Shown in pieces: positions 56,164-64,000 of a DNA stretch of 64,000 nt (the first letter of the stretch is position 1; every line of letters starts with the position of its first letter). The notes beneath the pieces are model-generated. The model had not been told where the DNA came from. It ran no database searches and worked only from the letters and a program-made list of their open reading frames with translations. Source of the DNA: an uncultured Bacteroidales bacterium. GTDB lineage: Bacteria; Bacteroidota; Bacteroidia; Bacteroidales; F082. Where the stretch lies: the NCBI GenBank assembly GCA_946408345.1, contig CAMJRR010000013.1:1-64000 (forward strand). Direction: 5' to 3'. The position numbers and the translations under genes were made by a program.

Positions 56164-56730
56164 ATGATTTACTTTGAGGAATTGACCAACACAAGACTTA
56201 AGAAGCCCAGCAGCATGGTTGCTGGCATATCATCCAAGATTTTGCAAATCAGGAAGGAAAGCATCAAGCAAAGCCTTAGCGACCTGAATACTATAGGCCA
56301 TCGGCAGGAGTATGTTGCCACCGTCGACGGCGTGATGTATTACGACGATTCGAGAGCCGAAAACGTGAATGCCACCTGGTTTACTTTCCAGAACATCGTC
56401 AAGCCTGTCATCTGGATTGCAGGTGGAAACGATCGCAACTCCGACTTCAAAGACCTGAAGAGCATCGCCAAAAAGAAGGTCAAGGTGTTGATTTGCATCG
56501 GAAAATACAACGCCAACCTGAAAAAGACCTTCCAAAAAGACATCAAGGATTTCTATGAAGTCGAAAACTTGGAAGAGGCAGTTGACACAGCTGCGTTTTT
56601 GGCCAAAAAGGACGACATCGTGCTGTTTTCGCCCGCGTGCATGTCAGACAAAGAAGACGAGACTTACATTGAACGCGGCAATCTTTTCACCAAAACCATA
56701 AAAAACCTGCAAAATGAATGTCATCAATAA
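56164..56730 (+). CDS. MurD C-terminal domain only (truncated UDP-MurNAc-Ala-D-Glu ligase)
   Basis: This 188-residue frame sits in the murD slot but matches only the last third of MurD. ESIKQSLSDLNTIGHRQEYV is the end of the central domain. DGVMYYDDSRAENVNATW (about 55-72), IWIAGGNDRNSDF (83-95) and FSPAC are the ligase domain. The UDP-binding domain and ATPase domain (about 270 residues) are absent, and only 50 bp separate it from mraY. Canonical DSKATN reads DSRAEN (R64, E66), the GGxDK lysine is Arg (R91), and the SPACASFDLF loop is altered. The frame is open and overlaps ftsW by 17 bp. It is probably not a MurD enzyme; a full murD should lie elsewhere. Decayed remnant or repurposed domain. 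Confidence 0.85.
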   Translation: MIYFEELTNTRLKKPSSMVAGISSKILQIRKESIKQSLSDLNTIGHRQEYVATVDGVMYYDDSRAENVNATWFTFQNIVKPVIWIAGGNDRNSDFKDLKSIAKKKVKVLICIGKYNANLKKTFQKDIKDFYEVENLEEAVDTAAFLAKKDDIVLFSPACMSDKEDETYIERGNLFTKTIKNLQNECHQ

Positions 56731-58000
56731 AACGATGAGAGGTGACAAGGTCATCTGGATTGTGGCGTTGATTTTGGGCGTCATCTCGCTGATTGTCGTT
56801 TACAGCGCGACCAGCGCCTTGGCGGTCTCAAAATACGAAGGCGACACGGGCAAGGTGTTGATGAAGCATCTTGGCATGTTGCTTTTCGGCTTTGCCATGA
56901 TGATCATCGGCTCAAGAATCAACTACAAGCGCTATGCAAAGATAGCCTTGCTGCTGATGATACCTTGCTTGGCTTTGTTGCTCTACACACTGGTGTTCGG
57001 ACGCAACATCAACGACGCCAGCCGTTCCATTAGTGTCGGCGGATTCTCGTTCCAGCCCAGTGAGATGGCGAAAATCATCCTCATCACCTACCTTGCCCGT
57101 CAACTCATCATGATGGAAGGCTCTGTGTATAACTTCAAGGATTTCCTCCTTAGGTTGGCGCTTCCCATTTTGGTGACCGCAGCCTTAATCTTTTCCGAGA
57201 ACCTCTCCACCGCAGTCATTCTAGTCACTGTCTGCATGGTGCTGTTGTTCATCGGTCGCGTGAAGTTCTTGCATCTTCTTGCATTGGTTGGGCTGTGCAT
57301 TGTCGGCATGGCAGCCTATTTGGGTTACGATGCCATCAAGACCAACATCGACAACAAGCACAGACGCGCCGCCCAAAATGAAATGGTGATTGGGGAAAAG
57401 GTTGAGACTTTCAAAGAGAAGCAAAATCGTATCCAGACCTGGTCGAACCGTCTCAAATCAATGGGTGAAGACAAAGAAAAGGTGGACCCCTTCGATGACA
57501 AACACATGCAACGCACTTATGCCGACATTGCTGTGGCATCAAGCTCGATTTTCGGCAAAGGACCTGGCAAAAGCGAACAGCGCAATTTCCTGCCCCATCC
57601 TTACTCTGACTTCATTTACGCAATTATCATAGAAGAATATGGCCTCATCGGAGGTGTCATCGTCTTGTTGCTCTATATTATCCTCTTCACCAGAGTGTTG
57701 CGCATCGTCATCAAGCGACCGCTCACTTTTGGATCCCTGATGGCTTTCGGGCTGGGCTTTCTCATCATCCTGCAAGCTATGGTCAACATGGGGGTTTCCA
57801 TCGGGTTGTTGCCTGTCACAGGACAGCCTTTGCCTTTCGTCAGCATGGGCGGCACTTCACTGATGGCTACGGGACTCATCATAGGCATGATTTTGAGCGT
57901 CACTCGAAGCATCGAAGACGAAGCCATGAACAAAGAACAAGAAATACAAGCACTCACAGAAACTACAGAAGATGAAAGAGAACCTGAAAGTCGTGATTAG
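56714..58000 (+). CDS. ftsW: SEDS-family peptidoglycan polymerase FtsW
   Basis: FtsW polymerises glycan strands at the septum with FtsI. The 428-residue protein has ten predicted transmembrane helices. The SEDS signatures FSFQPSEMAKI near residue 116, SENLSTAVIL near 160 and MGGTSLMATGL near 378 are present. A large extracellular loop is at about 210-290. It overlaps the murD fragment by 17 bp and murG by 29 bp. Confidence 0.96.
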   Translation: MNVINKTMRGDKVIWIVALILGVISLIVVYSATSALAVSKYEGDTGKVLMKHLGMLLFGFAMMIIGSRINYKRYAKIALLLMIPCLALLLYTLVFGRNINDASRSISVGGFSFQPSEMAKIILITYLARQLIMMEGSVYNFKDFLLRLALPILVTAALIFSENLSTAVILVTVCMVLLFIGRVKFLHLLALVGLCIVGMAAYLGYDAIKTNIDNKHRRAAQNEMVIGEKVETFKEKQNRIQTWSNRLKSMGEDKEKVDPFDDKHMQRTYADIAVASSSIFGKGPGKSEQRNFLPHPYSDFIYAIIIEEYGLIGGVIVLLLYIILFTRVLRIVIKRPLTFGSLMAFGLGFLIILQAMVNMGVSIGLLPVTGQPLPFVSMGGTSLMATGLIIGMILSVTRSIEDEAMNKEQEIQALTETTEDEREPESRD

Positions 58001-59069
58001 TGGTGGCGGCACAGGCGGCCACATCTTTCCCGCCATTGCCATTGCAGACGCCTTGAAACGAAGATTTCCCAAGGCTGATATCCTCTTTATCGGTGCCAAA
58101 GGCCGCATGGAGATGGAACGTGTGCCTAAGGCTGGTTACCCGATTGAAGGCCTGTGGATTAGTGGCATGACTAAGGATATTAAATCGCTTTTGCTGCCTC
58201 TGAAGCTCACAAGCAGCATCAACCACGCCATAGCCATCTTGAAACGATTCAAGCCCGATGTGGTTATCGGTGTCGGAGGATTCGCAAGTGGTCCTACCCT
58301 GATGGGTGCCAACTATCTACGCATCCCTACCGTCATTCAAGAGCAGAACTCCTACCCTGGCAAGACCAACCGTAATGTGGGCAAAAAAGCCAAAGCCATT
58401 TGCGTGGCTTACGACCACCTCGACCAATGGTTCCCTGCCGAAAAGATACATTTCACTGGCAACCCTTTGAGAGCCAATATCACCCTCAATGGAACTCGTG
58501 AAGAAGCTGCTGAATACTTCCACCTCGATCCGACGAAACCCGTCGCACTACTTGTTGGAGGTAGCCAAGGTGCCTTGGGCATCAACAAAGGCATCAGTGC
58601 CCAACTCGCCGCTTTCAAGGACTGCGACCTGCAACTCATCTGGCAAACGGGTAAGTTCTACTTAGATCAAGCCCAACAAGAAGTGAAGTCCTTGGGGTTA
58701 GAAAACCAAGTGAAGCCCACCGTCTTCATCGATCGCATGGACTTAGCCTATGGATTGGCTGATGTGGTCATTTCGCGAGCTGGCGCCATGTCGATTTCGG
58801 AATTGGCTCTGGTGCAGAAGCCCGTCATCTTCGTACCGCTACCCACCGCTGCCGAAGACCATCAGACCAAGAACGCCCAGCAACTCGTCGATGCTGAAGC
58901 TGCCATCATGGTGCGCAATGCCGACACAGAGAAGGAACTCATTCCGACCCTGTTTCGTTTGAAAGACGACCGCGAGTTGCAGGCAAAAATGAGCGCCAAC
59001 ATCGGCAAGTTCGCACGCCCGAACGCTGCTGATGACATTGTAGAAGTAATTATAAAAACAATTAGTTGA
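57972..59069 (+). CDS. murG: UDP-GlcNAc:lipid I GlcNAc transferase MurG
   Basis: MurG adds GlcNAc to lipid I to make lipid II on the cytoplasmic membrane face. The 365-residue GT-B enzyme has the glycine-rich SGGGTGGHIFPAIAIA near residue 10, VGGFASGP near 98, EQNSYPGKTNR near 118, and the C-terminal UDP-GlcNAc site including LVGGSQGALGIN near 193 and SRAGAMSISE near 263. Length is normal. The start lies inside the 3' end of ftsW. Confidence 0.97.
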   Translation: MKENLKVVISGGGTGGHIFPAIAIADALKRRFPKADILFIGAKGRMEMERVPKAGYPIEGLWISGMTKDIKSLLLPLKLTSSINHAIAILKRFKPDVVIGVGGFASGPTLMGANYLRIPTVIQEQNSYPGKTNRNVGKKAKAICVAYDHLDQWFPAEKIHFTGNPLRANITLNGTREEAAEYFHLDPTKPVALLVGGSQGALGINKGISAQLAAFKDCDLQLIWQTGKFYLDQAQQEVKSLGLENQVKPTVFIDRMDLAYGLADVVISRAGAMSISELALVQKPVIFVPLPTAAEDHQTKNAQQLVDAEAAIMVRNADTEKELIPTLFRLKDDRELQAKMSANIGKFARPNAADDIVEVIIKTIS

Positions 59070-59075
59070 TAGTTA

Positions 59076-59136
59076 CGGCCCTTCGACAAGCTCAGGGACC
59101 ACAAAAGCAAAGGTCGTTGAACCCGTCGAAATGCCG
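59076..59136. repeat. REP-like doublet (family 1) between murG and murC
   Basis: The left arm (59076-59100) is identical to the 25-bp sequence at 10447-10471. The right arm (59112-59136) is a degenerate inverted copy, so the pair can form a hairpin. It falls in the only sizeable spacer besides the murD region of the dcw cluster. Confidence 0.75.
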
Positions 59137-59153
59137 ACAATAAAGATAAAAAA

Positions 59154-60494
59154 ATGAAACACGGAGAAGGACATACGATTTACCTGTTAGGCATCGGCGG
59201 CATTGGCATGAGCGCCCTTGCCCGCTATTACCACAGCTTCGGTTACACCATAGCTGGTTACGACCGTACCCCTTCCCCACTGACCCAACAATTGGAAAAT
59301 GAGGGCATGGCAATCCATTATGAAGATAATCCCAACCTATTGCCAGCCCTCATTGACATGGTCATATACACTCCCGCTGTCCCGAAAGACCTCAAGGAAT
59401 TTGAAGCCCTTCAAAAACACAATATAAAGATTATGAAACGCTCCGAGGCTTTGGGCCAAATCTCGGAGCAACACTTTACCATTGCCGTGGCTGGTACTCA
59501 CGGAAAGACTACCACCACGGCCATGGTTGCCCACATTCTCAACCAATGTGGCAAAAACACTACCGCATTCATCGGCGGCATTGCCAACAATTTCAACAGT
59601 AACCTGCTGCTGGGCCAAGGCAAAGACAGCATCTTGGTGGCAGAAGCCGATGAATTCGACCGTTCTTTCCTGCATCTCCGCCCCAATGTCAGTATCATCA
59701 ACTCCATTGACTCCGATCATTTGGATATATATGGCGACAGGGAGCACTTGGTGGCAGGATTCAACGACTTTGCCCAGCTCACTGAGCAAAAAGTCATCGT
59801 CAAGGAAGGCTTGGCCATCCAAACCGACCGTGGCATCCGTTTCGGATTCGGTGATGGCTGCGACTATCGGGTCGAAATCATCAAGTCAGAAAAAGGCATC
59901 ACTGATTTTATCATTGATGGTGAAGGTCAAAAGACTGAAGTCAGGCTCCCCATGGCAGGCGACCACAATGTGCTGAATGCCACAGCCGCTTTCATTGCTG
60001 CACGACAAATTGGGATTGAGCCCAAAGCCATTGCTGAGGCTTTGACTTCATTCAAAGGTGTCAAACGCCGTTTCGACATTCATGTCAACAACGAAAAGCA
60101 TTGCTATATCGACGATTACGCACATCATCCCGAGGAGATTCGTTCTTGCCTGACTGCTATCAGAACCTCTTTCCCTGAGAAGCACATCACACTTGTCTTC
60201 CAGCCTCATCTCTTTAGCCGCACCCGCGACTTCATGGACGATTTCGCTTCAGTTTTGGCGTTGGCCGATGAGCTCATCCTTTTAGACATCTACCCTGCCC
60301 GCGAGCTGCCCATTGCAGGCATAACCTCCCAAGCCTTATTGGACAAAGTGCAGATGCGTAACAAGAGAATCTGCAAAAAAGAAGAGCTTATTAACCTGAT
60401 TGACGAAGAAAAGCCGGAGTTGTTAGTCACTATGGGCGCAGGCGATATTGACCGTTTTGTTGAACCTCTCGAAAAACTGATAAAGACATGGTAA
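59154..60494 (+). CDS. murC: UDP-MurNAc-L-alanine ligase MurC
   Basis: MurC adds L-alanine to UDP-MurNAc. The 446-residue protein has the N-terminal Rossmann loop LGIGGIGMSALA near residue 12, the ATP loop AGTHGKTTTTAMV near 109, EADEFDRSFL near 162, DHNVLNATAA near 270 and YAHHPEEIR near 322. Length is normal and all three Mur domains are present, in contrast to the murD fragment two genes upstream. It overlaps ftsQ by 7 bp. Confidence 0.97.
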   Translation: MKHGEGHTIYLLGIGGIGMSALARYYHSFGYTIAGYDRTPSPLTQQLENEGMAIHYEDNPNLLPALIDMVIYTPAVPKDLKEFEALQKHNIKIMKRSEALGQISEQHFTIAVAGTHGKTTTTAMVAHILNQCGKNTTAFIGGIANNFNSNLLLGQGKDSILVAEADEFDRSFLHLRPNVSIINSIDSDHLDIYGDREHLVAGFNDFAQLTEQKVIVKEGLAIQTDRGIRFGFGDGCDYRVEIIKSEKGITDFIIDGEGQKTEVRLPMAGDHNVLNATAAFIAARQIGIEPKAIAEALTSFKGVKRRFDIHVNNEKHCYIDDYAHHPEEIRSCLTAIRTSFPEKHITLVFQPHLFSRTRDFMDDFASVLALADELILLDIYPARELPIAGITSQALLDKVQMRNKRICKKEELINLIDEEKPELLVTMGAGDIDRFVEPLEKLIKTW

Positions 60495-61252
60495 AGAAAA
60501 TATTGAGCATCGTATTGTGGGTTGTGACTGCCGCGGCGCTTGTCATCTTGTTCATCTTCGCGAGACAGAACTACCTCAACACGCCCATCAAGTCCGTCAA
60601 CCTAATTTCAACCGCCGACACTGGCTTTGTCAGAAAAAGTGAGTTACGTGAAGAACTGAAGCAAATTTGCAGCAAGTCGAACATCGGTACAATCAATATG
60701 ATTGCCGTTCAGAACCGCTTGAACAGTAACCCTTGGATTGAGAACAATGCCTCATACATTGACATGAATGGCATATTGAATGTCAACTTCAAGGAATATG
60801 AACCTGCATTCAGGGTATTCGACAAGAATGGTCATTCGGCCTATGTGACTCAAGAAGGCATGGTGGTGCCTGCATGTAGAAACTACACACCCTATGTGTT
60901 GGTGGCCAGTGGCAATTTCCGCTTGGACAACGACACAAGTGCATTCCAACTCTGCGACACCCTTGATCGCGACCGCAATTTGCTCAACGCATTGCATTGG
61001 TTCAAGGCCATTGAGGGGAATCCTTTCATCAAAAACTGCGTAGGACAATTGTATTGCAACAAGCGTAGCGAATTTGAGCTTACTGTGAAAGGTCTTGAAG
61101 CGAGAGTGATTGTGGGCGACACCTGCCTTGCAGCAGATAAACTTAACAGGTTGGAAATCTTTATGAAACAGCGGATTGACAGTCCTGAGACCCAAATTTT
61201 GAAAAGTATCAATCTCAATTATAAAAATCAAATAGTCTGTACAAAACGATAG
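60488..61252 (+). CDS. ftsQ: cell division protein FtsQ
   Basis: FtsQ scaffolds the division complex with FtsB and FtsL. The 254-residue protein has a short cytoplasmic tail, one transmembrane helix (VLWVVTAAALVILFIFA, about 8-24), a POTRA-like domain (about 38-110) and a beta domain. It is divergent, as usual in Bacteroidota. Position between murC and ftsA supports the call. Confidence 0.9.
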   Translation: MVKKILSIVLWVVTAAALVILFIFARQNYLNTPIKSVNLISTADTGFVRKSELREELKQICSKSNIGTINMIAVQNRLNSNPWIENNASYIDMNGILNVNFKEYEPAFRVFDKNGHSAYVTQEGMVVPACRNYTPYVLVASGNFRLDNDTSAFQLCDTLDRDRNLLNALHWFKAIEGNPFIKNCVGQLYCNKRSEFELTVKGLEARVIVGDTCLAADKLNRLEIFMKQRIDSPETQILKSINLNYKNQIVCTKR

Positions 61253-61256
61253 TATT

Positions 61257-62618
61257 ATGAACGAAGGAAAAATCATCGTCGGTTTAGACATCGGCACAAC
61301 TAAGGTGGCCTGCATCGTGGGGCGGAAAGCCGAAAACGGGAAGATCGAAATCCTGGGTTACGGCAAAACCATCTCCACGGGCGTGAGAAGAGGCGTGGTC
61401 ACCAACATTTTTGACACCGTCGAAGCCATCAAAACGGCTGTCAAGCAGGCCTCTGACCAATCAGGTGTAGAAATTAACCGCGTCAGCGTAGGCATCGCGG
61501 GTCAGCACATCAAGAGCTTGCAACATCGCGGTGTTTTGATGCGCGACAACCATGAGACTGAAATCTCGGAAGCAGAGTTGGAACGCCTGCGCAACGACAC
61601 CTTTAAAATCAACATGACCCCTGGCGAAGAAATCATAGACGTCATCCGTCAGGACACTTACGTTGACGGCGAGTTGGCCACCAACCCGGTAGGCATGTTG
61701 GGCAGCAAGATTGAGGCCAACTTCCACGTCATCATCGGTCAGACCTCAGCGGCCAAAAACATCATCAAATGCATCCAAAGCGCAGGCTTGGATATGGATT
61801 ACATGATTCTAGAGCCTATCGCTTCGGCACAAGCCGTGCTTGACGAAGACGAGAAAGACGCCGGAGTGGTCCTCATCGACATAGGTGGCGGCACCACTGA
61901 CATCGCCATCTTCAAGGACAAGAAAATACAGCACACCGCAGTGATTCCTTTCGGCGGCAACATCATCACCGAAGATATTTGCAGTGGCTGTTCCATCATC
62001 AAACATTATGCTGAAGAAGTGAAGGTGAAGTTCGGTTCGGCCTTGGCCAGCGAAAATCGCGACGACGAGGTGGTATCCATACCTGGCATCCGTGGCAGGG
62101 ATCCTAAAGAGATTTCTTTCAAGAGTTTAGCCCACATCATTCAGGCCCGCTTAGAGGAAATCTTCGAATTGGTGAAATATGAAATCCAGAAGGCCAAAAC
62201 CGACAATCAACTCATTGCAGGCATCGTGTTGACGGGTGGTGGTGCCATGATGAAACACATCCAACAATTAGCCGAATTCAAGACCGGATTGGAAGTGCGC
62301 ATCGGTTATCCCAACGAACACCTCAACCAAACCGAGATGAAAGAGCTGTCGAGCCCCATGTACTCCACAAGCATCGGTATCGTCATCGAAACCATTGCCA
62401 GAATGGAGCATGACGAGTTCCTGCAAGCATCGAAAGACGCTGAAGAAGAGCGGAAACGCAGCAAACTTCAAGTGGAACCCGTCGTTGAGGCCCCTAAGCA
62501 AGATGAAAACGGCCCCGACCAAGACAAGAGTGAGGGCAAAAAGAAGAAAGGCATTGATTTGAAGAAAATCGTGTCTTCGCTAACCGATTTTTTCACCCCT
62601 GACGAAAACCTTGAATAA
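61257..62618 (+). CDS. ftsA: cell division ATPase FtsA
   Basis: FtsA is the actin-like membrane tether for FtsZ. The 453-residue protein has the phosphate-1 motif VGLDIGTTKVACIV near residue 7, the 1C domain, VVLIDIGGGTTDIAIF near 203, and GIVLTGGGAMM near 322. The C-terminal part includes a charged linker and a terminal amphipathic segment (IVSSLTDFF) that likely binds the membrane. It starts 4 bp after ftsQ. Confidence 0.97.
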   Translation: MNEGKIIVGLDIGTTKVACIVGRKAENGKIEILGYGKTISTGVRRGVVTNIFDTVEAIKTAVKQASDQSGVEINRVSVGIAGQHIKSLQHRGVLMRDNHETEISEAELERLRNDTFKINMTPGEEIIDVIRQDTYVDGELATNPVGMLGSKIEANFHVIIGQTSAAKNIIKCIQSAGLDMDYMILEPIASAQAVLDEDEKDAGVVLIDIGGGTTDIAIFKDKKIQHTAVIPFGGNIITEDICSGCSIIKHYAEEVKVKFGSALASENRDDEVVSIPGIRGRDPKEISFKSLAHIIQARLEEIFELVKYEIQKAKTDNQLIAGIVLTGGGAMMKHIQQLAEFKTGLEVRIGYPNEHLNQTEMKELSSPMYSTSIGIVIETIARMEHDEFLQASKDAEEERKRSKLQVEPVVEAPKQDENGPDQDKSEGKKKKGIDLKKIVSSLTDFFTPDENLE

Positions 62619-62635
62619 CCTTAAAACGAACAACT

Positions 62636-64000
62636 ATGGCTGACAATTACATAACTAACAATAATTCCCAAGACGAACTGTTCAAGCCCGTCGATGTGGA
62701 CAAGCCCAACTATATCAAGGTTATCGGTGTAGGTGGCGGCGGTGGCAATGCCGTCAACCACATGATGGAAGAAGGCATCCAAGGTGTCGACTTCGTTCTT
62801 TGCAACACCGACCATCAGGCCCTGCTGAAAAGCAAAGTGAAAACCACTGTCCATTTAGGCAAGCGCGAGTTGGGCGCCGGCAATGACCCCAACATTGGTC
62901 GCGAAGCCGCTGAAATGAGCCGTGACGAGCTTGAAGCCCTTATGGACGACAACACCAAAATGTTATTCGTCACTGCGGGTATGGGTGGTGGTACTGGTAC
63001 AGGTGCCGCACCAGTCGTGGCTAAGATGGCCAAGGACAAAGGAATCCTTACGGTGGGTATCGTCACCATGCCTATGGAACGCGAAGGCCGTCGCCGCAAA
63101 TTGCAAGCTCTGTCAGGCATTGACGAACTGAAGAAATGCGTCGACACTCTCATCCTCATCAGCACCGACAAACTGCGCGACCAGTACGGCAACATGAAGC
63201 TCTCCGAAGCATTCAAAAAGGCCGACGACGTGTTGGCCACGGCCGCCCGAGGCATCGCCGAAATCATCACCGTGCCCGGTTATGTCAACGTCGACTTCGA
63301 AGATGTAAAGACCGTGATGAAAGATAGTGGCAAGGCTATTATGGGTTCAGGTGTCGCCGAAGGCGAAAACCGTGCCGAGAAGGCCATCAAAGATGCCATT
63401 CACTCGCCGCTGCTCAATGACTCTAACATTGAAGGCGCGAAGAATATCCTACTCTATATCACCTCAGGCACCAACGAGGTCTCATTGGACGAAGTCGATG
63501 AAATCCTCGAAATCGCCCAAAACGCCTGTGGCAACAACTCCGACGTCATCTGGGGTAATGGCACCGACGAGAGCCTCGGTGAAGCCCTCAGCGTCACCTT
63601 GATTGCCACGGGGTTCAACCATGATGCAAAGCCCTACTCCACTGTGCTTGCCGAGAAACAAGGCACTACCGATACTTCCACACAACCGAAGAAGGTATAT
63701 GACCTGAGTGGTAAGGTGAAAGGAGATGAGACACCCATTCCCGCTCAGCCTGCCCATCTTGCCGTAGGTTCTGTGGCTGCCACTGAGGTTGAATCTGTTT
63801 ATCCCAAGGTAGAACAACCCGAGCCAAAACACGAGGAGAAGACCGTGCATTCCTTGTTCACGCCCGAAGAGCCTAAGGCTGTGGAAGTGCCAACAACACC
63901 CAAAATCGTTGAGCCTGTCGAAACGCCAACCAACACAGCTGAACCTAAGGTTCCTGAATCCACCGAAGAACCGACCGAAATCATCGACGACGAGCCCCTC
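62636..64000 (+). CDS. ftsZ: cell division GTPase FtsZ (3' end beyond window)
   Basis: FtsZ polymerises into the Z ring. The 455 codons in the window, without a stop, include the N-terminal VIGVGGGGGNAVNHM near residue 28, NTDHQALLKSK near 58 (usually NTDAQAL), the tubulin signature GMGGGTGTGAAP near 118 and the C-terminal domain to about 325. An acidic, Pro- and Thr-rich linker follows and runs out of the window. Start ATG at 62636; it is 17 bp after ftsA. Confidence 0.97.
   Translation, partial: MADNYITNNNSQDELFKPVDVDKPNYIKVIGVGGGGGNAVNHMMEEGIQGVDFVLCNTDHQALLKSKVKTTVHLGKRELGAGNDPNIGREAAEMSRDELEALMDDNTKMLFVTAGMGGGTGTGAAPVVAKMAKDKGILTVGIVTMPMEREGRRRKLQALSGIDELKKCVDTLILISTDKLRDQYGNMKLSEAFKKADDVLATAARGIAEIITVPGYVNVDFEDVKTVMKDSGKAIMGSGVAEGENRAEKAIKDAIHSPLLNDSNIEGAKNILLYITSGTNEVSLDEVDEILEIAQNACGNNSDVIWGNGTDESLGEALSVTLIATGFNHDAKPYSTVLAEKQGTTDTSTQPKKVYDLSGKVKGDETPIPAQPAHLAVGSVAATEVESVYPKVEQPEPKHEEKTVHSLFTPEEPKAVEVPTTPKIVEPVETPTNTAEPKVPESTEEPTEIIDDEPL

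Overview
The window is a piece of a Bacteroidota chromosome, most likely Bacteroidales. Nearly every transcription unit is preceded by the Bacteroidota -7 box TAnnTTTG. Two secreted peptidases end in type IX secretion (T9SS) sorting domains. There is a TonB-dependent receptor with DUF4249 lipoproteins, a probable glycine-lipid pair (glsB/glsA), and a complete queuosine-precursor operon. No rRNA, tRNA, CRISPR array, insertion sequence or prophage was seen.

Layout. 1-5.3 kb: yigZ/IMPACT, dnaA and an RsmI-like methyltransferase on the + strand, then queF-queC-queD-queE on the - strand. 5.5-10.3 kb: two paralogous POT-family transporters separated by a YhcG-like (DUF1016) PDDEXK nuclease gene that carries in-frame palindromic repeats. 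10.5-13.2 kb: valS, with a sharply AT-rich patch near its 3' end. 13.4-15.4 kb: a small AT-rich accessory island with a PH-like membrane protein and an Abi_2/AbiD-F HEPN gene. 15.5-22.4 kb: SlyD-like FKBP isomerase, a VWA membrane protein, a lipoprotein, a family 2 glycosyltransferase, a Sua5/YrdC protein and an S41 protease. 22.5-30.6 kb: two large gingipain-like C25 peptidase paralogues flanking a TerB-DnaJ co-chaperone gene. 30.6-34.8 kb: TonB receptor plus two DUF4249 lipoproteins. 34.9-42.9 kb: a dispersed error-prone polymerase set (DnaE2/ImuC-like, DinB-like, and an XRE-S24 LexA-like repressor), interrupted by hypothetical genes and an AAA/DUF4143 ATPase. 43-49.2 kb: a lipoprotein, mutS2, a YeaQ-type membrane protein, engB and glsB/glsA. 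49.4-64 kb: the division and cell-wall (dcw) cluster mraZ-rsmH-ftsL-ftsI-murE-mraY-murD(fragment)-ftsW-murG-murC-ftsQ-ftsA-ftsZ, cut off by the window end.

The dcw genes build and polymerise peptidoglycan precursors and assemble the septum, headed by what looks like an MraZ operator of three TGGGN boxes. The murD slot is abnormal: only the C-terminal ligase domain is encoded, with probable substrate-binding positions changed. The dnaE2-like and dinB-like genes share a 43-bp upstream element (36 of 43 identical) with two TAATCAA half-sites 24 bp apart, suggesting a common regulator, plausibly the adjacent S24 repressor. The DUF1016 nuclease gene contains 19-bp perfect palindromes, two variants of which differ by paired compensatory changes. 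REP/REPIN-like palindromes sit between genes, including inside the que and dcw operons.
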